Below are positions 54,538-62,854 of a DNA stretch of 64,000 bases, one piece after another. Location of the stretch: contig JANQFZ010000050.1 in assembly GCA_028277605.1 (NCBI GenBank), forward strand, positions 37,761 to 101,760, written 5' to 3'. Under the pieces are notes generated by a model. The model saw nothing but the letters and a program-made list of their open reading frames with translations. It ran no database searches and was not told where the DNA came from. The stretch comes from Vallitaleaceae bacterium (GTDB taxonomy: Bacteria > Bacillota > Clostridia > Lachnospirales > Vallitaleaceae). Every line of letters starts with the position of its first letter. Within the stretch, counting starts at the first letter, position 1. Made by a program: the position numbers and the translations under genes.

Positions 54538-55797
54538 TTAACTATCTATACTATCGCTGGTTATATAATCAACTATATCAGAACCTGATGGACTCTGATA
54601 CACTTTCAAGTCAAACTCACTTATGATGGCAAATAAATGATCGAATATATCCGATTGTATTTCTTCATAATTAACCCAATCCGTATCATTAGCAAAACAG
54701 TAAATTTCTAAAGGAAGTCCTTTTTCTGTCGGTGAAAGCTGTCTAACAATAAGAGTGAAGTTCTTATGAATCTTAGGATGGTTCTTCAGGTACTCTAAAA
54801 TATAGGCTCTAAAAGTGCCAATATTGGTTAATCTTCTGCCATTGACCCTTTGCCTTAAATCAGCAGTCAGCATTTGATTATGCTGTTTAATCTCTCTTTG
54901 CTTTCCTTGTAAATACCCCTTGAGGAGATCTATCTTTATAAGCTGATGATATAAGGAATCATCTAAAAATCGGATGCTTTTCATATCAATAAATAAGGCT
55001 CTTTTAATTCTTCGTCCACCTGAACGACTCATCCCCTCCCAGCTCTTAAAAGCATCATCAATAAATTTGTAAGCAGGAATGGTTGTATGGGTATTATCCC
55101 AATTTTGAATCATAATCTTGGTCAAAGAAATATCAACCACTTCACCATCCGCACCATACTGAGGCAGTTCGATCCAATCTCCTATTTTTAACAACTTGCT
55201 AGAAGCCAATTGGAATCCAGCAACTAAACCTAAAATAGAATCTTTAAAAACCAGTGTTAAAATAGCTGTTGTACCACCAAACCCACTTACCAAAGCCCAT
55301 GCTGCTGTAGAATCACGTGTAAATACAACTATGATTAAGCCTCCCATAAAAACTGTAATAACTATTTTTATAACAGTCATAATCCCTTTTAATGGACGTC
55401 CCTTAGAATAATCTTTAGTTCTATAATAATCTATGAAAGTATCAATTATCTTAAACAAAGTCAGGGTAATCATTAAAATCATATAAGCCAAAGCAAAGCT
55501 TATAATGATTGAACTGTATGGTTCAAACTCATGTGCAAATAAGTAAATGATTATTGCTGGAACCAAATGAGCTAAACGATGAAAAACCTTATTATCAAAA
55601 AGCATTTCATCTATCCTCGTGTGCGTTTTACTGACTATTTTTTTAATGCTATTAAGTAATAGTCCTTTGGTTATTCTGTCGGCAATCATACTAATTAGAA
55701 AAATCACAAAAATAAGTACAATATAGCTAATGATCATTGCTGTTTTTTCATTTAATCCTACTGTATAAAGAAAATAGTCACGAATGGTTTCTTTCAT
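54538..55797 (-). CDS. MscS-family mechanosensitive channel (YbdG-type)
   Basis: A 419-residue channel protein close to the E. coli YbdG/MscM type. It has five N-terminal helices, the pore-lining helix with GLVAGFQLASSKLLKIGDWI and the beta domain VVDISLTKIMIQNWDNTHTT, then IPAYKFIDDAFKSWEGMSRS. The long C-terminal part (RRLTNIGTFRAYILEYLKNH to RQLSPTEKGLPLEIYCF) is a mark of YbdG. It likely helps in osmotic downshock. The start ATG 55795-55797 follows AAGGAGTGAGAAT; upstream codons lack a ribosome-binding site. Confidence 0.9.
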   Translation of the reverse strand: MKETIRDYFLYTVGLNEKTAMIISYIVLIFVIFLISMIADRITKGLLLNSIKKIVSKTHTRIDEMLFDNKVFHRLAHLVPAIIIYLFAHEFEPYSSIIISFALAYMILMITLTLFKIIDTFIDYYRTKDYSKGRPLKGIMTVIKIVITVFMGGLIIVVFTRDSTAAWALVSGFGGTTAILTLVFKDSILGLVAGFQLASSKLLKIGDWIELPQYGADGEVVDISLTKIMIQNWDNTHTTIPAYKFIDDAFKSWEGMSRSGGRRIKRALFIDMKSIRFLDDSLYHQLIKIDLLKGYLQGKQREIKQHNQMLTADLRQRVNGRRLTNIGTFRAYILEYLKNHPKIHKNFTLIVRQLSPTEKGLPLEIYCFANDTDWVNYEEIQSDIFDHLFAIISEFDLKVYQSPSGSDIVDYITSDSIDS

Positions 55798-55908
55798 ATT
55801 CTCACTCCTTAGAAACATTGACAATTAAATTAAGATTGAAAATTAATCATCTATAAAAGTATACCATAATCAAAGTAACAAAACCAAAAAATTACAAGCA
55901 TTTATTTC

Positions 55909-55936
55909 ACACATTGAAAGCTTTAGACATACTATA
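55909..55936 (+). promoter_or_regulatory. candidate sigma-K-type promoter for the Gly/Cys-rich gene
   Basis: CACAC (55908-55912) followed, 16-17 bases later, by CATACTATA (55928-55936) fits the AC / CATAnnnTA pattern of late mother-cell (sigma-K) promoters. It lies 30 bases upstream of the start codon. Visual match only. Confidence 0.45.
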
Positions 55937-55967
55937 TACTAGGACAAGGCTAAAAGGAGGGAAAAGG

Positions 55968-56372
55968 ATGGCTGACGGATATGGATATCCAATTATTGAT
56001 GATCTTAGAAGATTCATAGGTCAAACAGTAACTATTTTCACAACTAGTGGTGGTGCTTCAGGTTGTGGTTTCACAGGTATTCTTCTTTGCTGTAGTGACT
56101 GCTTTGTAAGATTATTAACAAAACCTGGTGCTGCTCCAGATTGTCCAATTGGTAATACGTGTTGTCTTCCACAATGTACTCAATGCTGTAACAGAGGATG
56201 CGGCTGTGGTTCATGTGGTTACGGCGGATATGGCGGATACGGCGGATACGGCGGTTACGGCGGTGGTTGTGGATGCGGATGCGGATGTGGTTGTGGCGTA
56301 GGTTCTATAACTATTATCCCTGTTGACAGAATTTCATCGTTTGTTCATAACGCAATTGGTACTTGCTACTAA
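55968..56372 (+). CDS. Gly/Tyr/Cys-rich protein, candidate spore surface protein
   Basis: Not a family I can name. The 134-residue product has a barrel-like core (FIGQTVTIFTTSG, FTGILLCCSDCFVRLLTKPG, SITIIPVDRISSFVHNAIG) split by an insertion of about 60 residues (55-112). The insertion holds pairs of cysteines (NTCC, QCC), five GGY-type repeats (about 84-99) and a CGCGCGCGCG run; the protein has 19 cysteines in all. The core is similar to the product at 56542. Composition and the candidate sigma-K promoter suggest a cross-linked spore-coat or surface protein; this is inference. ATG follows AAAAGGAGGGAAAAGG. Confidence 0.75.
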   Translation: MADGYGYPIIDDLRRFIGQTVTIFTTSGGASGCGFTGILLCCSDCFVRLLTKPGAAPDCPIGNTCCLPQCTQCCNRGCGCGSCGYGGYGGYGGYGGYGGGCGCGCGCGCGVGSITIIPVDRISSFVHNAIGTCY

Positions 56373-56374
56373 AG

Positions 56375-56403
56375 AAACAAGGGGGGTTATCCCCCTGTTT
56401 TTA
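56375..56403 (+). terminator. intrinsic terminator of the Gly/Cys-rich gene
   Basis: ACAAGGGGG, loop GTTAT, CCCCCTGT followed by TTTTTA, immediately after the stop codon. Confidence 0.88.
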
Positions 56404-56482
56404 CATAGTCTCAACTTTTTTCTTTTATGTTCAAGCAACCCTTATTAAGCATTTTTTACACTTCTATAATACTGAAGAACCT

Positions 56483-56512
56483 GTCATATTTTAAAAAGTT
56501 TAAACAATATAT
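56483..56512 (+). promoter_or_regulatory. possible sigma-E-type promoter for the small barrel gene
   Basis: GTCATATT (56483-56490) matches the sigma-E -35 pattern, but the -10 region CAATATAT (56505-56512) is only a partial match. Listed with low confidence. Confidence 0.3.
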
Positions 56513-56541
56513 TTAGTAATAGTACTTTTTTGGTGGTATGC

Positions 56542-56838
56542 ATGTATCAAACTTTTAAAGAGCAGCTATACGATCACCTAAATAAAACCATCACTATCTA
56601 TACTGTGGGAAATCATAATAGAGCTATGCCCTACACGGGTACTTTGTCCACCATTCATGAAGATTATATAACCCTTATACTAACCACTGGTCTTATAAGA
56701 CAACCGCGCGATCTCAGAAGACATTCTATTGATTTTAACCGCCAGTTTAATAATTGTACGCCTTATCTCATAAGACCTGGATCAGTAGCAGAAATACCCA
56801 TTGATAAAATTGCTTCTATTGTTCATTATACCTTTTAA
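56542..56838 (+). CDS. small barrel-like protein, paralogue of the upstream gene
   Basis: A 98-residue protein that resembles the ends of the Gly/Cys-rich protein at 55968: HLNKTITIYTVGN aligns with FIGQTVTIFTTSG, YTGTLSTIHEDYITLILTTG with FTGILLCCSDCFVRLLTKPG, and AEIPIDKIASIVHYTF with ITIIPVDRISSFVHNAIG. The alternating pattern looks like a five-stranded Sm/SH3-like barrel with a spacer (DLRRHSIDFNRQFN). The ATG follows GGTGG. It lacks the cysteines and the glycine repeats. Function unknown. Confidence 0.75.
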   Translation: MYQTFKEQLYDHLNKTITIYTVGNHNRAMPYTGTLSTIHEDYITLILTTGLIRQPRDLRRHSIDFNRQFNNCTPYLIRPGSVAEIPIDKIASIVHYTF

Positions 56839-56858
56839 CGTACTTATCTTACCCTGTT

Positions 56859-58820
56859 TTAAATTGATATGTTATCCTCTCCTTTGATTTGTATAACCAA
56901 ATCTTTATCATACTTCCTTGACATCTTATTATTTTTCTTCCTGTATTCTTTTGTTTCAAAAACAATATCAAAATTATAATAGTCAGGATATAGATCCTTA
57001 GCATCCAGAAAAGGCGAAATTCTTTTTTTCTGAATAAGCATTTTCTTATTCTGAACCATTACACCTATTTCACCTTTTTTGTTTTCCATCTCGTACACCG
57101 TTCCACGCTTCTTTAAGGTGTGAACAAATACAACATCTCCAATAGCAAACGTCACACTTGGTTTAGGTTTGTCTTTCTCCTTCTGTTTTAGTTGTTCTTG
57201 TTTCATAGCTTTTGGCTTTTTAACCTTCTTATATTGAACGCGCTCTAACTTTTTATTAATACTTTCAAGATAAGTGGTATAATCTTTAGACTCTTTATAA
57301 GTGATTTCATGTGCCCGTTCTATCACGCTTTGATTCATTCCTAGTCTAAGAGCAATAATGAATGCATTGCTTTCTCCCGCTTCTCCAATAATTAATTGAT
57401 ATAAGGGTTTTAGTGTTGTAATGTCAAATGTCATTCTACCATTCTCATATCCCCCATGTCTCTTGGCAAATGCCTTTACTTCACTATAATGGGAAGTTGC
57501 TAATGTTGTTGCCTCCTTCTCATACAGTTCTTCCAAAACAGCCACAGCCAATCCTTCCCCTTCTGCCGGATCCGTACCTGCACCTAATTCATCGAGAATA
57601 ACCAACGTATACTTATTCGCCGTCTTTAATATGTCAATGATATTCTTAACATGTGCCGAAAAAGTACTCAAGGAGTGTTCAATACTCTGTCCATCCCCAA
57701 TATCAACGAGAATATCAGAGTAAATAGCAAAATGGCTACCAGAATCTACAGAAACATGTAAACCACTTTGTATCATAAGCGTTAGAAGACCTACCGTTTT
57801 AAGAGCAACCGTTTTGCCCCCAGTGTTAGGGCCTGTAATAACCAAAGATTTATAGCTTTTACCAATCTCATAATTCAATGGAACAACCTCACCATGGAGT
57901 AATGGATGCTTGCCATTGATTATCTTCGTATAACCATCATAATTTACCTCCGCTGACAACCCATCCATAGATGCACTGTACTTACCTTTAGCAAATATAA
58001 AATCATAATAGGTCATCGTCTCAACATTTATATGAATCTCCTTTTCATAGGATTCTATAAGAGCTGTTAAATACATGACTATCTGATAGATTTCTTTTTC
58101 CTCTTCAGCCTTCAATAAATCGAGATCACTCTGTAGTTTTCGAACAGAAGTGGGTTCAATAAATAAAGTAGATCCTGTCGCTGATGCTTCTATCACATGC
58201 CCTTCAATATTTCTTTTATACTGACTCTTAACAGCGACAACATAGCGATTATGCTTGATACTGATAATAGTATCCTGTAAAATTTTTTTATAATTAGGAG
58301 ATTGTATAATACTTTCAAGTTTTAATTTGATTCTATTTTCAGCAACTATTATTCTTTTTCTTACCTTTTCTAATTGTGGACTTGCCTTGTCATCTACTCT
58401 GCCAAGAACAATACATCGTTCAATTTCTTCTATAACATCGGCAAGCTCATACATAGAAAAGGCATATTGACTAATGGTAGGTGCTTCATAATTTCTTTCT
58501 AACATAAATGTTTTAATTTTCTTAGTACTCTTTAGCATACCGCTTACCATTGAAAGTTCATCTGGTTGAAGAGCAATGCCTTTTCCAAGCTTATCCATCA
58601 CTTTTTGAATGCCTACTAAATTTTGAATAGGAATATTGGAACTTTTATCGATAATTGCTCTTGCTTCTGATGTCTCATTTAAATCATTTCGAATTCTATT
58701 AATGTCGTCGGATGGCGTTAAACGCTCTATGGACTGAATGCCTAATTCAGAAATAGCAAAATCCTTAAGTCTTTCCTTAATTTTATCATATTCTAAACGG
58801 TCATAAGCTATTTTATTCAT
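56859..58820 (-). CDS. MutS2-type ATPase lacking the Smr domain
   Basis: A MutS2-family protein of 653 residues. It contains the core (DRLEYDKIKERLKDFAIS), coiled lever, ATPase with VITGPNTGGKTVALKTVGLL (Walker A), VILDELGAGTDPAEG (Walker B), ATTLATSHYSEVKAFA and the KOW-like segment FAIGDVVFVHTLKKRGTVYE. It ends shortly after (DNISI), without the C-terminal Smr nuclease domain of the usual 780-residue MutS2. MutS2 acts on branched DNA and on stalled, collided ribosomes. The ATG follows AAGGAGGCTTTATTGC; the 31 codons before it are not conserved. Confidence 0.88.
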   Translation of the reverse strand: MNKIAYDRLEYDKIKERLKDFAISELGIQSIERLTPSDDINRIRNDLNETSEARAIIDKSSNIPIQNLVGIQKVMDKLGKGIALQPDELSMVSGMLKSTKKIKTFMLERNYEAPTISQYAFSMYELADVIEEIERCIVLGRVDDKASPQLEKVRKRIIVAENRIKLKLESIIQSPNYKKILQDTIISIKHNRYVVAVKSQYKRNIEGHVIEASATGSTLFIEPTSVRKLQSDLDLLKAEEEKEIYQIVMYLTALIESYEKEIHINVETMTYYDFIFAKGKYSASMDGLSAEVNYDGYTKIINGKHPLLHGEVVPLNYEIGKSYKSLVITGPNTGGKTVALKTVGLLTLMIQSGLHVSVDSGSHFAIYSDILVDIGDGQSIEHSLSTFSAHVKNIIDILKTANKYTLVILDELGAGTDPAEGEGLAVAVLEELYEKEATTLATSHYSEVKAFAKRHGGYENGRMTFDITTLKPLYQLIIGEAGESNAFIIALRLGMNQSVIERAHEITYKESKDYTTYLESINKKLERVQYKKVKKPKAMKQEQLKQKEKDKPKPSVTFAIGDVVFVHTLKKRGTVYEMENKKGEIGVMVQNKKMLIQKKRISPFLDAKDLYPDYYNFDIVFETKEYRKKNNKMSRKYDKDLVIQIKGEDNISI

Positions 58821-59084
58821 GCAATAAAGCCTCCTTAATAGTGTGGTCAAATCTCCAGTCTTATTATTAAGTGTAGCGTAAAATAGCATAAATAAAACGC
58901 GATTTATTACCATCGCGTAAAATTTGGTATTAAACTCTGTTAATCTAGTGAAGGATATTCCTCTAGGTGTGTGGTATCAGTTAAAAATAAATGAAGGCTG
59001 AAAATGAACAGTCATCTCCAGCCCTTATCTCAACGATACAGATGAGAAAAGCATTAAGCCTTTCTATATACCATAATAGGTTCA

Positions 59085-59170
59085 TGTTCTTTTCTAATTT
59101 TACGCGCACTTAAATAAGCCTACAGCTTAACCTAATCGTGCATGTATTCAATTGGATTAGAAAAAGAACA
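59085..59170. other. long structured intergenic hairpin
   Basis: TGTTCTTTTCTAAT (59085-59098) pairs with ATTAGAAAAAGAACA (59156-59170, one bulged A) and encloses nested pairs GCAC/GTGC and TAAGC/GCTTA. It lies in the 416-base gap between the rhomboid-like gene and mutS2, both on the minus strand. On that strand a short reading frame MKVVFFF starts just before the stem after a GAGGACG ribosome-binding-site-like sequence. Otherwise I see no gene between 58821 and 59236. Confidence 0.5.
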
Positions 59171-59236
59171 CAACTTTCATAAAACGTCCTCACTTTTTTA
59201 ATACTAACACTATAATAACTGCTATAACAATGTCTG

Positions 59237-60097
59237 TCAACTGTTATTTTTATCTACTTGTTCAGATTCATTCTTATCCTGTTTATCATGCTCATCATGC
59301 TTATGTTCCTTTATATGCTCATGCGTGTATAAGTGATCCATACAGTATTCATGATAACCGTCACATTTAGAGCAGTACCTAAATTCCAAATTGGGATCAT
59401 CTAATTCTGTTCTTCCACAGACCTCACACCGATGCCTAGCAACAGGCTTGGCACTCTCCAAATCTTGCATATACTTTTTCTTTCTATAATAAGAAACTGC
59501 TGTCTGCCTACGGCGCGTAACAATATCTTTCCCAAAAAACAAGAAATAATTAAGGAGAGCAACCACTGCAGATATCTTAAGGGGTAAGGGTTGAACAATG
59601 ATTGTGTAGGCAAAAATTATCCAGTTTAAATAGGCTAAGTATTTTATCTTTAAAGGTAAGATAAAAAACAATCGGATAGTAAAATCAGGATAAAGTCTTG
59701 CAAAAGCGAAAAATAGAGATAAGTTCAAATAAAAGCTAACCATAGCATCTCCAGTGATAAAAGAAGCAGCAATGATACCCAGCATCCCTATTAAATAATA
59801 AAGGTTAAACTTAAAGCTTCCCCATTCATTCTCAAGCGTATGTCCAATAGTATAATAAAAATACAAGACAAAAAACAAGAATAACATGTTACTGCTTGGT
59901 GGAATAAAAATGAATGTAATCAGTCTCCAGATTTCTCCCTGCCTAATTCTAGTTGGATCTAATACAAACAATGCATAAGCATTTTGATAAAACAAATTGA
60001 GTAAAAATACAAATCCGTTAATACCCACAATATATAGCATTAAGTTACTAATGGCATACTTACCTAGTTTTCTTTCAAGACTATCGATTAATTTCAT
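59237..60097 (-). CDS. rhomboid-like membrane protein with C-terminal zinc-ribbon (probable pseudo-protease)
   Basis: A 286-residue product with six hydrophobic segments. The rhomboid/derlin order is visible in QGEIWRLITFIFIPPSSN and TLENEWGSFKFNLYYLIGML, then FITGDAMVSFYLNLSLFFAF, but the catalytic GxSG and its His are not present, so it is unlikely to be a protease. A cytoplasmic tail (about 210-286) has RHRCEVCGRTE and YCSKCDGYHEYCMDHL, a likely zinc site, and a His/Asp/Glu/Lys-rich end. A 12-bp palindrome covers its promoter. Function unknown. Confidence 0.8.
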   Translation of the reverse strand: MKLIDSLERKLGKYAISNLMLYIVGINGFVFLLNLFYQNAYALFVLDPTRIRQGEIWRLITFIFIPPSSNMLFLFFVLYFYYTIGHTLENEWGSFKFNLYYLIGMLGIIAASFITGDAMVSFYLNLSLFFAFARLYPDFTIRLFFILPLKIKYLAYLNWIIFAYTIIVQPLPLKISAVVALLNYFLFFGKDIVTRRRQTAVSYYRKKKYMQDLESAKPVARHRCEVCGRTELDDPNLEFRYCSKCDGYHEYCMDHLYTHEHIKEHKHDEHDKQDKNESEQVDKNNS

Positions 60098-60168
60098 GAT
60101 TATGCTCCTTTTAAAGCTGAGTTGATTGTGTCGATTAACAACATCTTATTTTTTATATGATAGCAATT

Positions 60169-60214
60169 ACCTATCTGTATCTATATTATACAGATAGGTA
60201 TAGCAAATAATCAA
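60169..60214 (-). promoter_or_regulatory. promoter and palindrome upstream of the rhomboid-like gene
   Basis: On the minus strand TTGATT (60209-60214), 18 nt, TATAAT (60185-60190). The -10 box lies inside the inverted repeat ACCTATCTGTAT (60169-60180) / ATACAGATAGGT (60188-60199), a perfect 12-bp match with a 7-nt spacer. This looks like a repressor operator. The other part of the 60098-60300 gap shows nothing assignable. Confidence 0.6.
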
Positions 60215-60300
60215 CCTGTTTATAAAAATAAATAATAAATCAAGATTCGCCGTTTCGTACACCATCACTGGATGCTAATATTTCCAAAAAAGCACCAACT

Positions 60301-60329
60301 TTGCATTATGCTGTCGATTGCTGTATAAT
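60301..60329 (+). promoter_or_regulatory. sigma-A promoter for the VanY-like gene
   Basis: TTGCAT (60301-60306), 17 nt, TATAAT (60324-60329) on the plus strand, about 50 bases from the start codon. Confidence 0.7.
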
Positions 60330-60381
60330 AAAAAGGAATCTTCATATTATGGTACAGAAAATCTAATGAGGAGGATTTAAT

Positions 60382-61248
60382 ATGAAGTTACATACTTTCA
60401 TACTACTGGCTATACTTAGTACTGTAGTATTATTCACAGGTTGTTCGACAATCGCCTTTAATTATACAGATACCGACACTGTCATGACTTCTTCTAGTGT
60501 TACAAATGATTCTATTGAAAAACCATTAGAAGACTCTGATACCATTCAAACTCCTGATATAGATTCTACTCAAGATACTGTTGCAATACAGATAGAACCC
60601 TCTTTAGCTAATGTCGAAGACGCACCCTCAGATAGTCCATCGTATACGGAACCTATCGACTATAACGCTATAGATATTTTAATTAATAAACAGAATCCTC
60701 TACCCTCTGATTATGAACCTACGGATTTAGTTATACCAGATATTAAGTTTTTCTTTGATGGAGAACATGAGAAAAAACATATGAGAACAGAAGCCGCACA
60801 AGCACTCGAACAGCTTTTTGAAATGGCGAAAGAAAAAAATATTCATCTTTTTGCTGTATCCGGTTACCGCTCTTATAAACGTCAAGAAGCGATATTTAAC
60901 AGAAACGTGAAAAAACATGGTTTTGAAAAGGCCAATACTTTTAGTGCACAGCCTGGACAAAGCGAACATCAAACAGGACTAGCTATGGATGTATCCTGCT
61001 CGGAAGTAGATTATCGTCTAACACAATCCTTTGGTAAAACTCAGGAAGGTCAATGGATAAAGGATAATGCCCACTCCTTTGGCTTTATAATTCGTTATCC
61101 TAAAGGTAAGGAAACGATAACAGGGTATATGTATGAACCTTGGCATTTAAGATATGTTGGAAAAGAACTCGCTACTCAAATCTATGAATCTGAACTAACG
61201 ATGGAAGAATTCTTTAACGACTATTCTAATTCTAAAAGTAGCTCTTGA
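60382..61248 (+). CDS. D-alanyl-D-alanine carboxypeptidase lipoprotein (M15B, VanY/LdcB type)
   Basis: A zinc peptidase of 288 residues acting on peptidoglycan stem peptides. It is a lipoprotein: lipobox LFTGC with Cys21. A Ser/Thr/Asp/Pro-rich linker (about 22-105) leads to the M15 domain with FAVSGYRSYKRQEAIFNRNV, the zinc motifs SEHQTGLAMDVS and EPWHLRYVGKELA. Carboxypeptidases of this type trim pentapeptides; some cut L,D bonds. The start ATG follows GAGGAGGATTTAAT. Confidence 0.94.
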   Translation: MKLHTFILLAILSTVVLFTGCSTIAFNYTDTDTVMTSSSVTNDSIEKPLEDSDTIQTPDIDSTQDTVAIQIEPSLANVEDAPSDSPSYTEPIDYNAIDILINKQNPLPSDYEPTDLVIPDIKFFFDGEHEKKHMRTEAAQALEQLFEMAKEKNIHLFAVSGYRSYKRQEAIFNRNVKKHGFEKANTFSAQPGQSEHQTGLAMDVSCSEVDYRLTQSFGKTQEGQWIKDNAHSFGFIIRYPKGKETITGYMYEPWHLRYVGKELATQIYESELTMEEFFNDYSNSKSSS

Positions 61249-61262
61249 AAGTCTGTGAATCT

Positions 61263-61299
61263 AACTCCCAATAAGCAAATGTCTTATTGGGAGTTTTTT
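61263..61299 (+). terminator. intrinsic terminator of the VanY-like gene
   Basis: AACTCCCAATAAG (61263-61275) pairs perfectly with CTTATTGGGAGTT (61283-61295), followed by TTTT. Confidence 0.93.
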
Positions 61300-61431
61300 A
61301 ACTTCTATTATATAAATCTATTAATTCAATAATAAATCTCAATTAATAACATAAAAATATGGCTTTCATAATCCCTCAATCTATTGTATGATAGATAGAG
61401 TTCTACTTTCATAAAATTATTAGGTGATGTT

Positions 61432-62208
61432 ATGAACTATAAACTATTATTTAAATATGCTATGCTTACTGGAGAAATAATGTTAAAAAATGGTGCAGAA
61501 ACGTATAGGGTTGAAGATACCATCATTCGTATTTTAAAAACCTCTCAATTTATGGTTACGGAAGCATTTGTGACCTTAACAGGGCTATTTGCTACTTTGG
61601 ACGACCCTACTATAGATATGATCACTTACGTTAAGCGGGTCAATGAACGAACCATTCATATGAATAAGGTATCTCAAGCAAACGATATATCCAGAAAATT
61701 CTGTGCTGGTACCCTTCCATTGGAACAAGCTTATCAACAATTATTAATCGTTCAAAATATGCCAGCATACCCAAAACCTATTAGATTACTTGCTACGTGT
61801 CTTACTGCTGGTTTTTTTACTTTAGTTTTTGGTGGACGAGTTAATGACTTTATAACCGCTACCATCATTGGATTAGCATTGGGTTTACTGCAAATAGGCT
61901 TAAACAAAATCCATGCCACAAGGTTCTTTATTGATTTAATAGGTGGTGCACTGATTGCTGCCTGTGCTTTTATTTTAACTCAGTATATCCCTATTGGTAT
62001 GGATATGAATGTTATTATTATTGGCTCAATTATGCCACTTGTACCTGGTGTGGCTATAACCAATGCTGTTAGAGATACCATTCAAGGTGATTTGGTTTCT
62101 GGGTTATCCAGAGCAGTTGAAGCATTTATGATAGCATCAGCAATCGCTATAGGCGTAGGAAGCGTTCTAAAAATATTCTATTTAGTCTATGGAGGCAGCT
62201 TCTCATGA
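61432..62208 (+). CDS. threonine/serine exporter ThrE, N-terminal-type subunit (YjjP-like)
   Basis: A 258-residue membrane protein with a soluble N-terminal domain (LTGEIMLKNGAETYRVEDTI) and five hydrophobic segments. MPLVPGVAITNAVRDTIQGD is the family loop. The split form of ThrE uses two proteins, this one and the next. The substrate may be amino acids or, as in YjjPB of enterobacteria, succinate. The ATG follows TAGGTGATGTT. It overlaps the next gene by four bases. Confidence 0.9.
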   Translation: MNYKLLFKYAMLTGEIMLKNGAETYRVEDTIIRILKTSQFMVTEAFVTLTGLFATLDDPTIDMITYVKRVNERTIHMNKVSQANDISRKFCAGTLPLEQAYQQLLIVQNMPAYPKPIRLLATCLTAGFFTLVFGGRVNDFITATIIGLALGLLQIGLNKIHATRFFIDLIGGALIAACAFILTQYIPIGMDMNVIIIGSIMPLVPGVAITNAVRDTIQGDLVSGLSRAVEAFMIASAIAIGVGSVLKIFYLVYGGSFS

Positions 62209-62627
62209 TTGTAAAATTATTTAGCGCTTTTTTTGCAACCTTATTCTTTAGTATAATATTTAACATATCCAAGTATGAACTCATTTACTGTGGTATCAGC
62301 GGCTTTCTTGGATGGTTAAGTTACTTACTCACTTTTAATTTAACTTCATCCGTGGTTTTTGCTGCTTTTATTGGAGCTTTAATGATAAGCTTGTATTCTA
62401 GACTACTAGCTAAGATAAGAAAAACACCCGTAACTATCTTTTCTATATCTGGTATGATCCCCTTAGTTCCAGGTGCTGGTATGTATAAAACCGTGTATTA
62501 TATCATTGAAGAAGATTATGCCCTGTCCACCCATTATGGAATTGAGTCGCTTCAAATTGCAGGCGCCATAGCCATTGCCATTATATTAGTATCGTCGTTT
62601 AGTCTTTTTCAATTTAAACGTTCATAA
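62205..62627 (+). CDS. threonine/serine exporter ThrE, C-terminal-type subunit (YjjB-like)
   Basis: A 140-residue protein of four to five membrane helices that completes the split ThrE transporter. MIPLVPGAGMYKTVYYIIEE is the conserved loop, matching VPGVAITNAVRD of the partner. It starts within the last codon of the first subunit gene (ATGA overlap), so the two are translationally coupled. Confidence 0.9.
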   Translation: MIVKLFSAFFATLFFSIIFNISKYELIYCGISGFLGWLSYLLTFNLTSSVVFAAFIGALMISLYSRLLAKIRKTPVTIFSISGMIPLVPGAGMYKTVYYIIEEDYALSTHYGIESLQIAGAIAIAIILVSSFSLFQFKRS

Positions 62628-62780
62628 TAGTAGTTAAACATATACAGTTGCTAATACAATTAGTTCTATATGAATTCTAGTACTCTTACAGCAGTGTCTG
62701 TGATACATAATTATTAACACATTGATAGAACTAAACAAATATTTTTTACTGTAAAACCACTTGTGTATTCAATGAATTGA

Positions 62781-62825
62781 TTAAGAGGTATCTCAAGTAT
62801 TATCTTGATATACCTCTTAATATAC
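62781..62825. terminator. bidirectional terminator-like hairpin
   Basis: ATTAAGAGGTATCTCAAG pairs with CTTGATATACCTCTTAAT (one mismatch in 18 bp) around a TATTAT loop. It lies between convergent genes, thrE on the plus strand and the PPC-like gene on the minus strand, and may serve both. Confidence 0.75.
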
Positions 62826-62854
62826 TAATCAGAAACTCTATATTATTAATTTAT

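Noticed and set aside
55968..56372. The CGCGCGCG and GGY stretch as a low-complexity sequencing artefact
   Set aside because: The frame stays open through it, a strong ribosome-binding site and terminator frame the gene, and the flanking blocks match the paralogue at 56542.
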